Made by a program: the position numbers and the translations under genes. From an uncultured Garciella sp. (GTDB taxonomy: Bacteria > Bacillota > Clostridia > Eubacteriales > Garciellaceae): a DNA stretch of 5,352 nucleotides. This document shows positions 1 through 5,338 of this stretch, piece after piece. The notes beneath the pieces were generated by a model. It made no database searches. It saw only the letters and a program-made list of their open reading frames with translations, and was not told where the DNA came from. Within the stretch, counting starts at the first letter, position 1, and the number at the start of each line of letters is the position of its first letter. The DNA is taken from NCBI GenBank assembly GCA_900555725.1, contig USMD01000112.1, positions 1 to 5,352 of the forward strand, written 5' to 3'.

Positions 1-882
1 CTGATCCTTATAACGCTGTACCACCTTTACTAAATCTTCAAATTCCATTTCAGGGAAAAATTTATGGATGGCTTTTGCAATTTCTTCATAGCTTGCTTGT
101 TCTACCCAACGTTGCCCTTTATAGATGGCATTGGTAAATCTTTGGATAATATCGGGGTTTTTCTCTATAAAATTCTTGCTGGTATTGTAGCAGGTATAGG
201 CAACATCTCCACTTGCTTCACCGATAGAAGCTAGGACGTACCCAGATCCATCCTTTTCTAATTGAGTTGCCACAGGTTCAAATAGGGTTACATAGTCCCC
301 TTGACCGCCTTTGAAAGCAGCAGCCATGGAATCAAATTGGACACTGGTATCAATATTTACGTCCTTTTGTGGATCTATGCCCTGTTGTCTTAGGACATAC
401 TCAAAGGTCATTTCAGGCATACCACCCTTACGTCCGCCGATTACATCTTTTCCGGTCAATTTATCAAATGTAAAATTAGGATCAGGTTCACGACCTACTA
501 GGAAAGACCCATCTTTATTTGTCAATTGTGCAAAGGTAATAACATAGTTTTCCTTTCCTTCGTTATATACATATACTGTTTGCTCAGAACCAGAGAATCC
601 GATATCCACTTGTCCAGATAGCACTGCTGTCATGACCTTATCTGCGCCTCCACCATTTATAAGTTCAATATCCAGACCTTCTTCTTCAAAAAATCCTTGA
701 CTTATGGCAGCATATTGAGGTGCATAAAATAAAGAGTGGGTTACCTCACTTACCGTTACTTTGGTTAATTTTTCTTGAGTTTTGCTTACATTTTTACTTT
801 CCCCACTACTACAGCCGGTTACTAACAGGGCAATCAGTGCAATTACCAAGATGGATGAAAGTACCACCTTTAATTTTTTCAC
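1..882 (-). CDS. ABC transporter substrate-binding lipoprotein, NitT/TauT/THI5-like, copy 1 (C-terminus cut by window edge)
   Basis: Seen: an uninterrupted minus-strand frame of 294 codons from a GTG at 882-880 to the window edge. AAGGAGG (897-891) lies 8 bases upstream of the start. The protein begins with a lipoprotein signal: KK, a hydrophobic run, then the lipobox LVTGC with the lipidated Cys at residue 24. A short polar linker precedes the periplasmic-binding fold (SLFYAPQYAAISQGFF, EEEGLDIELINGGGADK, SGQVDIGFSG), which is typical of the NMT1/THI5/SsuA-like family. Known of the family: these anchored proteins capture small solutes such as nitrate, sulfonates or thiamine precursors for an ABC importer. 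The substrate cannot be named here, and no permease or ATPase is in view. It is a paralogue of the gene at 1038-2093, with a linker 7 residues shorter. By comparison with that copy about 50 C-terminal residues lie outside the window. Residues 216-294 are encoded by DNA identical to the paralogue. Confidence 0.9.
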   Translation of the reverse strand, partial: MKKLKVVLSSILVIALIALLVTGCSSGESKNVSKTQEKLTKVTVSEVTHSLFYAPQYAAISQGFFEEEGLDIELINGGGADKVMTAVLSGQVDIGFSGSEQTVYVYNEGKENYVITFAQLTNKDGSFLVGREPDPNFTFDKLTGKDVIGGRKGGMPEMTFEYVLRQQGIDPQKDVNIDTSVQFDSMAAAFKGGQGDYVTLFEPVATQLEKDGSGYVLASIGEASGDVAYTCYNTSKNFIEKNPDIIQRFTNAIYKGQRWVEQASYEEIAKAIHKFFPEMEFEDLVKVVQRYKDQ

Positions 883-915
883 TTCAAAACCCTCCTTACA
901 AAATTTTTCTAATCA

Positions 916-926
916 ATTATAGTATA
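916..926 (-). promoter_or_regulatory. Promoter-like -10 region of binding-protein copy 1
   Basis: On the minus strand the sequence reads CCATATACTATAATTG. It offers TATACT (926-921) or TATAAT (921-916) as the -10 element. It corresponds to the TATAAT upstream of copy 2, and the shared block continues to ACCAAAA further upstream. No TTGACA-like -35 lies at the right distance, so an activator or a weak promoter is likely. Inferred from position and conservation between the paralogues only. Confidence 0.4.
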
Positions 927-1037
927 TGGAGAAAAATGGTTTTGGTGATATGTTGAAATATGGAAATTTGAGGACCTATGATATAAGAATGATTACAATT
1001 TAAAAATTTATTTCATTTAACTACTTGCTATTTTCCA

Positions 1038-2093
1038 CTACTGAATTTGCCTTATTGCTTTTTGGGCGAATTCTATATTTACAAGATCTTCATAAGGAGC
1101 TCTTTTGTTTATAATACCAGCATTTTCAATAATGTCTTGCATTAGTTCAAAGGATTCTTTAGATAAAACAGGGGTTTTTGCCCAAGAGTTCTGATCCTTA
1201 TAACGCTGTACCACCTTTACTAAATCTTCAAATTCCATTTCAGGGAAAAATTTATGGATGGCTTTTGCAATTTCTTCATAGCTTGCTTGTTCTACCCAAC
1301 GTTGCCCTTTATAGATGGCATTGGTAAATCTTTGGATAATATCGGGGTTTTTCTCTATAAAATTCTTGCTGGTATTGTAGCAGGTATAGGCAACATCTCC
1401 ACTTGCTTCACCGATAGAAGCTAGGACATACCCAGAGCCATCCTTTTCTAATTGAGTTGCCACAGGTTCGAATAAATTTACATAGTCTCCTTGCCCACTT
1501 TTAAAGGCAGCAGCCATGGAGTCAAATCTGATGCTAGTATCGATATTTACATCTTTTTGTGGATCAATGCTCTTTTGTTTTAGGGTATACTCAAAGGTCA
1601 TTTCCTGCATACCACCTTTATGTCCGCTTATGATATCTTTTCCAACTAGTTTTTCAAATGTGAAATTAGGATCAGGCTCACGACCTACTAAGAAAGATCC
1701 ATCTTTATTTGTCAATTGTGCAAAGGTAATAGCATAGTTTTCCTTTCCTTCATTATATACATATACTGTTTGTTCACAACCAGAGAATCCGATATCCACT
1801 TGCCCAGACAGTACTGCAGTCATAACTTTGTCTGAACCACCACCGTTAATGAGTTCAATATCCAGGCCTTCTTCTTCAAAAAATCCTTGACTTATGGCCA
1901 CGTATTGGGGTGCATAAAATAAAGAGTGGGTTACCTCACTTACCGTTATCTTAGTTAATTCTTTTTGACTTTTTTCACTAGGATTTAGGCTTTTATTAAC
2001 ATTTTCCTTTTCTCTATCATTACAACCAGTTATCAATACAACAACTATTACAATGATTAAAATGGATGTAATTACTGTTTTTACTTTGTTCAA
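1038..2093 (-). CDS. ABC transporter substrate-binding lipoprotein, NitT/TauT/THI5-like, copy 2 (complete)
   Basis: Seen: a complete 351-residue protein starting at a TTG (2093-2091), with AAGGAGGT at 2108-2101 giving 7-base spacing, and ending in TAG. Residues 1-24 form a lipoprotein signal with lipobox LITGC (Cys24). Residues 25-45 are a polar linker. From about residue 46 there is a two-lobed solute-binding domain with SLFYAPQYVAISQGFF (57-72), GLDIELINGGG (76-86) and SGQVDIGFSG (96-105). The length fits NMT1/THI5-like binding proteins. It should act outside the membrane, delivering an unknown small ligand to an ABC importer whose other subunits are not in this window. Cys106 follows the conserved FSG motif, where copy 1 has Ser99. 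No clear terminator separates it from copy 1 (155-base gap), so readthrough is possible, but copy 1 has its own promoter-like upstream sequence. The family call is firm; the substrate is unknown. Confidence 0.93.
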   Translation of the reverse strand: MNKVKTVITSILIIVIVVVLITGCNDREKENVNKSLNPSEKSQKELTKITVSEVTHSLFYAPQYVAISQGFFEEEGLDIELINGGGSDKVMTAVLSGQVDIGFSGCEQTVYVYNEGKENYAITFAQLTNKDGSFLVGREPDPNFTFEKLVGKDIISGHKGGMQEMTFEYTLKQKSIDPQKDVNIDTSIRFDSMAAAFKSGQGDYVNLFEPVATQLEKDGSGYVLASIGEASGDVAYTCYNTSKNFIEKNPDIIQRFTNAIYKGQRWVEQASYEEIAKAIHKFFPEMEFEDLVKVVQRYKDQNSWAKTPVLSKESFELMQDIIENAGIINKRAPYEDLVNIEFAQKAIRQIQ

Positions 2094-2131
2094 CGAAATA
2101 ACCTCCTTAATAAAATTTTGTCATCATCTAT

Positions 2132-2137
2132 ATTATA
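2132..2137 (-). promoter_or_regulatory. Promoter -10 (TATAAT) of binding-protein copy 2
   Basis: A perfect TATAAT reads on the minus strand at 2137-2132, inside CCATATAATA, about 40 bases upstream of the TTG start. No convincing -35 hexamer is present (GGTACC sits at 17-base spacing). The same 10-mer CCATATAATA is used at the -10 of the divergent ric promoter. The FNR-type box in the same intergenic region would be centred roughly 74 bases upstream of the expected start of this transcript. Confidence 0.45.
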
Positions 2138-2192
2138 TGGAGAGGGGTGATTTTGGTACCTAATGGATTCATAGTTGAATTTTTTTTAAAAA

Positions 2193-2206
2193 TTGACTTA
2201 GATCAA
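2193..2206. promoter_or_regulatory. FNR/CRP-family operator, TTGAC-TTAG-ATCAA
   Basis: The 14-base site differs at one base from the classical FNR-family consensus TTGAT-N4-ATCAA. Its centre (2199.5) is about 41.5 bases before the transcription start predicted from the -10 at 2229-2234, which is the standard class II activator position. It lies upstream of an Fe-S repair gene, a known target class of FNR, DNR and HcpR-type regulators in other bacteria. Which family member binds it cannot be told from the window; the inference rests on sequence and geometry. Confidence 0.65.
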
Positions 2207-2228
2207 GGTTTCTATTTGGAATTTTCCA

Positions 2229-2234
2229 TATAAT
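2229..2234 (+). promoter_or_regulatory. Promoter -10 (TATAAT) of ric
   Basis: A perfect TATAAT lies 37 bases before the GTG start. The hexamer at 17-base spacing (2206-2211, AGGTTT) is a poor -35, as expected for an activator-dependent promoter whose operator overlaps the -35 region. A small dyad, TGGAA-TT-TTCCA (2217-2228), sits just upstream of the -10. Confidence 0.6.
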
Positions 2235-2271
2235 AAAGATATAAAATAAAACAAACGGGAGGAAGAAAAAG

Positions 2272-2991
2272 GTGAATACATTTACTGAAAATCAAAAAAT
2301 TGGAGAGGTTGTTACTAAATTCCCCAATGCTGCAGAGATTTTTCAAGATTATCGACTAGATTTTTGTTGTGGGGGAGATAGACCTCTAAAGGTAGCCATT
2401 CAGGAAGATGGACAAGAAGGAAAGGAAAAAGAAATATTAGAAAAAGTAAATAAAGAGTATGAGAAATTTTTAGAAAGTAAAGAGGAGGATCATCAAAAAG
2501 ATTGGACCCAGGCACCTCTAGATGAGTTGGTAGATCATATTGTCAATACCCATCATGCTTATCTTTTTGAAAATCTTCCTAAGGTCAGTGAATTGGCTAT
2601 GAAAATATTAAGGGTGCATGGAGTACATCATCCAGAACTTTATGATGTATATCGTTTATTCCACACCATTAAAATGGATTTAGAAGCCCATCTTATTAAA
2701 GAAGAAACCATTCAATATCCAGCTATTAGAAAGTACCTAAAAACCAGATCCCAAGAGGATCTAAAAAAAGCCAATGAAATTATTCAAGAATTGAAAGAGG
2801 AACATACAGGAGCTGGGGATATTTTAAGAGAATTAAGAAAAGTAACAAAAGATTATGAAGTACCTGCCAATGGTTGTGAATCCTATAAATTGACCTATAT
2901 AAAATTACAAGAAATGGAATCAGATATCTTTACCCATGTACATTTAGAAAACAATATTTTATTTCCAAGACTTCAACAATTGGAAAAATAA
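2272..2991 (+). CDS. ric: Iron-sulfur cluster repair di-iron protein (Ric/ScdA/YtfE family)
   Basis: Role (family knowledge): a cytoplasmic hemerythrin-like di-iron protein that helps restore Fe-S clusters damaged by nitric oxide or oxidants. Seen: 239 residues, close to the usual length, from a GTG with GGGAGG (2257-2262) 9 bases upstream. Residues 1-45 are the ScdA N-terminal domain with the hallmark LDFCCGGDRPL (Cys32, Cys33). A charged, probably helical linker (46-75) leads to the hemerythrin-like domain (about 83-235). Candidate iron ligands, matched from memory to E. coli YtfE, are His95, His116, His140 with Glu144 (HLIKEE), His178 (EEHTGAG), and His222 with Glu226 (HVHLENNILFP); all are kept, so it should be active. 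The gene has its own promoter with an FNR-type box, is divergent from the binding-protein genes, and lies 23 bases before a kamA remnant that it probably reads into. Confidence 0.95.
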   Translation: MNTFTENQKIGEVVTKFPNAAEIFQDYRLDFCCGGDRPLKVAIQEDGQEGKEKEILEKVNKEYEKFLESKEEDHQKDWTQAPLDELVDHIVNTHHAYLFENLPKVSELAMKILRVHGVHHPELYDVYRLFHTIKMDLEAHLIKEETIQYPAIRKYLKTRSQEDLKKANEIIQELKEEHTGAGDILRELRKVTKDYEVPANGCESYKLTYIKLQEMESDIFTHVHLENNILFPRLQQLEK

Positions 2992-3014
2992 ATTTTTATA
3001 GTAGGAATTACTTC

Positions 3015-3455
3015 TTGTCTCGTATCACAACCCATATAGGAAATCAGACGGTTCTTCTTCGGGGGGTAAATGACTGTGTCCATGTCATCAAAGAATTGAT
3101 GTACGGCTTAATAAATATAAGAGTAAGACCTTATTATATTTATCAGTGTGATTTATCCCAAGGTTTAAGGCATTTTAGAACACCAGTATCCAAGGGCATT
3201 GAAATCATAGAAAGTCTAAAGGGTCATATTTCAGGCTTTGCAGTTCCTACCTTTGTAGTGGATGCACCCGGAGGAGGAGGGAAAATTCCTGTAATGCCTA
3301 ATCAATATACTTCTAGGTGTCAGTGTGACGTTTGTACTGGTAAAACAAAGAAGAAAAAATCCATTGGGGTATCAGCTCTTTTAAACAATTTGCAGCTTAC
3401 TTTAGAACCCAAGGAGCAAAAGGATAAAGAAAATCAGAAAAACCATATTGCATAA
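3015..3455 (+). pseudogene. kamA: Lysine 2,3-aminomutase C-terminal remnant, N-terminus and an internal segment lost
   Basis: The open frame (146 codons from TTG at 3015) matches the C-terminal part of KamA, the radical SAM/PLP enzyme that converts L-lysine to beta-lysine in clostridial lysine fermentation. Compared from memory with the 416-residue Clostridium subterminale enzyme, Asp46, Asp83 and Lys90 correspond to the lysine-binding Asp293 and Asp330 and the PLP Lys337, and Cys21 to zinc ligand Cys268, all at offset 247. Cys102, Cys104 and Cys107 correspond to zinc ligands 375, 377 and 380 at offset 273. About 26 residues are therefore missing in frame near residues 97-99. The first 250 or so residues, including the CxxxCxxC that binds the radical SAM cluster, are absent, so it cannot be an aminomutase. 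Recognisable similarity starts near HIGNQTVLLRGVND. AGGA (3003-3006) is a weak possible ribosome site. Retained Asp residues favour lysine over glutamate 2,3-aminomutase ancestry. Confidence 0.88.
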
Positions 3456-3471
3456 AGGGAGAAGGCCAAGG

Positions 3472-3502
3472 CAAGGGATATAGATCTCTTGTTTTGTTTT
3501 TT
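3472..3502 (+). terminator. Intrinsic terminator after ric and the kamA remnant
   Basis: CAAGGGAT (3472-3479) pairs with ATCTCTTG (3484-3491) as an 8-bp stem with one G-U pair and a 4-base loop (ATAG). It is followed directly by TTTTGTTTTTT (3492-3502). It lies 17 bases after the kamA stop codon and probably ends the ric transcript. It may be the original kamA terminator. Confidence 0.7.
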
Positions 3503-3545
3503 GGATAAATACTCGGTAAAAAGGAATTCTAAAAATTAACATAAT

Positions 3546-3607
3546 TCTTAGTTTAGATGGATGTTGGACTTTTCTGAACTTTGGAAATCATTATCCAGCA
3601 ACTAAGA
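3546..3607. repeat. Imperfect inverted repeat upstream of cca
   Basis: TCTTAGTT (3546-3553) pairs with AACTAAGA (3600-3607). Nested inside, TGGAT (3558-3562) pairs with ATCCA (3593-3597). The arms enclose a 62-base element between the kamA terminator and cca. It could be a leader-RNA structure, a regulator site or a small mobile-element scar; no T-rich tail follows, so it is not a standard terminator. Function unknown. I found no convincing promoter for cca in 3503-3654. Confidence 0.35.
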
Positions 3608-3654
3608 GGCGATTGAGATTGGGCAAATTACAATCATGGTGGAGGGGAAAGAGT

Positions 3655-4962
3655 TTGAATTTAATTATACCAAAGGGAGTTCAAAGGATTTTAAGTTTAT
3701 TATCTAAAGAAGGGTATGAAGGGTATCTAGTAGGAGGATGCATTCGAGATTTTCAATTGGGGAAAGAACCTAAGGATTGGGACATTACCATCAATGCCTC
3801 TGTAGAAGATCTTATAGATATTTTGAAAAAAGAAGATGCAAAGATGATTCCCCTAGGAGTGAAAAACGGTACCATTGTGGTTATCCTAAAGGGAGAATGG
3901 CATGAGGTTACCACCTTTCGAAAAAGAAAACAGTCGGTGTATTCTAATCCGTTAGAAGAGGATTTAAGTTTAAGGGATTTTACCATCAATGCTATGGCAT
4001 ATCATCCAGATTTTGGACTCATAGATCCCTTTGGGGGAAGGGAAGATTTAAAAGAAAAAGTGATTAGGACAGTGGGAGAAGGAGAAGAACGTTTTGAGGA
4101 AGATCCCTTGCGGATACTACGGGCGGTGAGACTTTCTATAGAATTAGACTTTATTATTTCCTCTAAAACCACAGAAGATATGAAAAGCACGAAATTTCTA
4201 CTAGAAAAGGTAAGCAAAGAAAGAATTCGAGAGGAACTCAATAAAATGCTTTTATGCGATCAGCCTTCCCGAGGTATAAGATTATTGGCAAAGTTAGAGT
4301 TATTAGATTATATCATACCAGAGTTGAAAAAAACCATCGGATTTAATCAGAGGAATCCCCACCATAACAAGGACGTTTTTGAACATACCATGGCAGTGTT
4401 AGACAATACCCCTAGGAATCTAATTGTGCGATTAGCAGCTCTACTTCATGATATCGGAAAACCGAATACATTTTTTATAGGAAAAGATGGAATTGGTCAT
4501 TTTTATAACCATCAAAATGTTGGTAGGGAAATGGCAAGAAAGATTTTAAAACGGTTAAAATATAGTAGAAAAACAATAGATCAAATTTCGATCCTTATTA
4601 AGGAGCATATGTTCCATGCTCCTAATATCTCCTCTAAAGGAGTAAGGCGATTTATCAATAGAGTAGGAAAAGAAAATCTAGAAAAATTCTTTCAACTACA
4701 AAGAGCAGATGCCCTAGGTGCCAAAGCAGACAATGATATTACCCATATTGATGAATTAGAACAAAAATGTAAGGATATTTTAAAAGAATCCCCGGCTTTC
4801 ACTAAAAAAGATTTGAAGATAAGTGGATACGATCTTATCAGGATGGGAGTCCCCCAAGGACCTGAGATAGGGAGAATACTAGAGGATTTACTAGATAAAG
4901 TATTAGAGGATCCAGGGTTAAATGAGAGGGAGAAGCTGATGGAGATGGTGGGGAGGAAATAG
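3655..4962 (+). CDS. cca: CCA tRNA nucleotidyltransferase with HD domain
   Basis: Role (family knowledge): adds or repairs the CCA 3' end of tRNAs from CTP and ATP without a nucleic-acid template; cytoplasmic. Seen: a 435-residue class II enzyme. Motif A is LVGGCIRD (25-32) followed by catalytic DWD (Asp41, Asp43). LRD (106-108) stands where RRD is usual in motif B. Motif C is DPFGG (124-128) and motif D is EDPLR (149-153), the element that selects the incoming nucleotide. SKERIREELNKML (187-199) belongs to the neck. An HD-type domain follows, with NPHHNKDVFEHT (234-245), LLHDIGKP (263-270) and KEHMFHA (316-322). The start is TTG 3655, because GGAGGGG (3641-3647) sits 7 bases before it and the protein then begins MNLIIPKGVQ as in relatives. 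A TTG at 3613 would add 14 atypical residues with a poor ribosome site. It stands alone between a terminator and an IS. Pure A-adding or CC-adding activity cannot be excluded. Confidence 0.94.
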   Translation: MNLIIPKGVQRILSLLSKEGYEGYLVGGCIRDFQLGKEPKDWDITINASVEDLIDILKKEDAKMIPLGVKNGTIVVILKGEWHEVTTFRKRKQSVYSNPLEEDLSLRDFTINAMAYHPDFGLIDPFGGREDLKEKVIRTVGEGEERFEEDPLRILRAVRLSIELDFIISSKTTEDMKSTKFLLEKVSKERIREELNKMLLCDQPSRGIRLLAKLELLDYIIPELKKTIGFNQRNPHHNKDVFEHTMAVLDNTPRNLIVRLAALLHDIGKPNTFFIGKDGIGHFYNHQNVGREMARKILKRLKYSRKTIDQISILIKEHMFHAPNISSKGVRRFINRVGKENLEKFFQLQRADALGAKADNDITHIDELEQKCKDILKESPAFTKKDLKISGYDLIRMGVPQGPEIGRILEDLLDKVLEDPGLNEREKLMEMVGRK

Positions 4963-5130
4963 GAAAGAAATAGGTATATTTAGGATTCCAATATTTAGAT
5001 CTTAAATTTTTAGTATTAGAGAAGAATTTCATTAAAGATTAAATTTATAGTAATAGATATAGAAAAAGGTGTTAAACTAGTAATGTTAGAGTAAAATTAT
5101 TATTGGCAGAATAAATCAAAAAATAAAAGG
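4963..5130. other. AT-rich spacer without recognisable genes
   Basis: Between the cca stop and the presumed IS left end the sequence is very AT-rich, with stop codons in all frames. I see no ribosome site with a sensible reading frame, no RNA gene, and no clear plus-strand terminator for cca. cca transcription may therefore run on toward the insertion sequence. Confidence 0.6.
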
Positions 5131-5135
5131 AAAAA

Positions 5136-5158
5136 GGAAGAGGCAAAAAACCCCTTCC
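5136..5158 (-). terminator. GC-rich hairpin near the IS left end, terminator-like on the minus strand
   Basis: GGAAGAGG (5136-5143) pairs with CCCCTTCC (5151-5158) with one A/C mismatch and a 7-base loop. On the minus strand a T-rich run follows (TTTTTCCTTTTATTTTTT). On the plus strand no T-run follows, so it is a poor terminator for cca. It might instead lie at or near the terminal repeat of the insertion sequence. Purpose uncertain. Confidence 0.35.
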
Positions 5159-5159
5159 C

Positions 5160-5223
5160 ATCATACAAATCAAGCTGTAAAATGTAATTGCTACAAAACA
5201 TAGACAGGAGTGATTTGTATGAT
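5160..5223 (+). promoter_or_regulatory. Hairpin sequestering the transposase ribosome site and start codon
   Basis: ATCATACAAATCA (5160-5172) and TGATTTGTATGAT (5211-5223) are perfect 13-base inverted copies. The right arm contains the ATG (5219-5221) and begins directly after the ribosome site AGGAG (5206-5210). A second stem, CTGT (5175-5178) with ACAG (5204-5207), pairs two bases of that site. In RNA this would hide the start. Several other IS elements (IS10, IS50) use such structures to block translation from readthrough transcripts; that role here is inferred. Confidence 0.6.
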
Positions 5224-5338
5224 TAATTCTATTGTAAAAGAAAAGGACATATCTTTCAATAGATTAGAAAAAGAAATTTATAAAGCAGCCTGTAAAATGG
5301 CTTGTAATTTTCTTAGTTCTATCTTAGAGACAATGGAT
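5219..5338 (+). CDS. ISLre2-family transposase, N-terminal fragment (contig end)
   Basis: Seen: ATG at 5219 with AGGAG 8 bases upstream, then 40 codons open to 5338. The protein has the helical start typical of ISLre2 (formerly UPF0236) transposases, with ISFNRLEKEIYKAACKMACNFLSSILETMD at residues 11-40; members often read as F..LE..I...AC..AC.ML...LE.MD. Family knowledge: full proteins are about 450-500 residues and catalyse DNA transposition. The catalytic residues lie beyond the window, so intactness cannot be judged. The four further codons at 5339-5350 (LSLI) come from sequence matching the Nextera adapter and are not counted as protein. A hairpin covers the start codon. The family call comes from recognising the N-terminal pattern only. 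Confidence 0.75.

Larger units (their letters stand above)
1..2093 (-). repeat. Tandem duplication of the binding-protein gene with its upstream region
   Basis: Copy 1 (1-882) aligns with 1191-2093 of copy 2 in the same orientation. The match continues past the start codon: 921-947 and 2132-2158 share TATATGGAGA and TTTTGGT at the same spacing. The repeat unit therefore includes the ribosome binding site and about 70 bases upstream of the start codon. Identity is uneven. Bases 1-237 match 1191-1427 without a mismatch, whereas I count about 29 mismatches in the next 183 bases. The copies also differ by 21 bases in the linker after the lipobox. This is an old tandem duplication with one segment homogenised later, or affected by assembly. 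Confidence 0.9.
5136..5338 (+). mobile_element. ISLre2-family insertion sequence, left part (boundary approximate)
   Basis: The call rests on the transposase N-terminus at 5219. The left boundary is not proven: the composition changes from an AT-rich spacer to a GC-rich hairpin around 5136, and ISLre2-family elements usually have a short non-coding lead before the transposase. The right end lies outside the window, so terminal repeats and target duplication cannot be compared. Genuine sequence probably ends at 5338 because the last 14 bases look like adapter. Confidence 0.5.

Noticed and set aside
311..547. Plus-strand ORF of 78 codons, with a related ORF at 1516-1737
   Set aside because: Both are antisense shadows of the duplicated binding-protein genes; their similarity to each other only reflects the duplication.
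720..956. Plus-strand ORF of 78 codons
   Set aside because: Antisense to the signal peptide and promoter of binding-protein copy 1, with no ribosome site and no protein-family features.
883..1037. Terminator or riboswitch between the two binding-protein genes
   Set aside because: Only weak AT palindromes are present. I could find no stable stem with a T-run and no recognisable TPP-type riboswitch core.
1..2093. CRISPR or other short-repeat array
   Set aside because: The repetition is one tandem gene duplication with a unit of about 1.2 kb, not spaced short repeats.
3564..3594. Possible cca promoter starting with TTGGAC
   Set aside because: No acceptable -10 hexamer lies 16-18 bases downstream; the nearest candidates need 19-20 bases.
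3613..3654. Longer N-terminus for cca from TTG 3613
   Set aside because: The extra 14 residues do not resemble CCA enzymes, and a far better ribosome site (GGAGGGG, 3641-3647) precedes TTG 3655.
3753..4241. Two minus-strand ORFs inside cca (3753-3989 and 4002-4241)
   Set aside because: They lie wholly within the well-supported cca reading frame and have no ribosome sites or recognisable domains.
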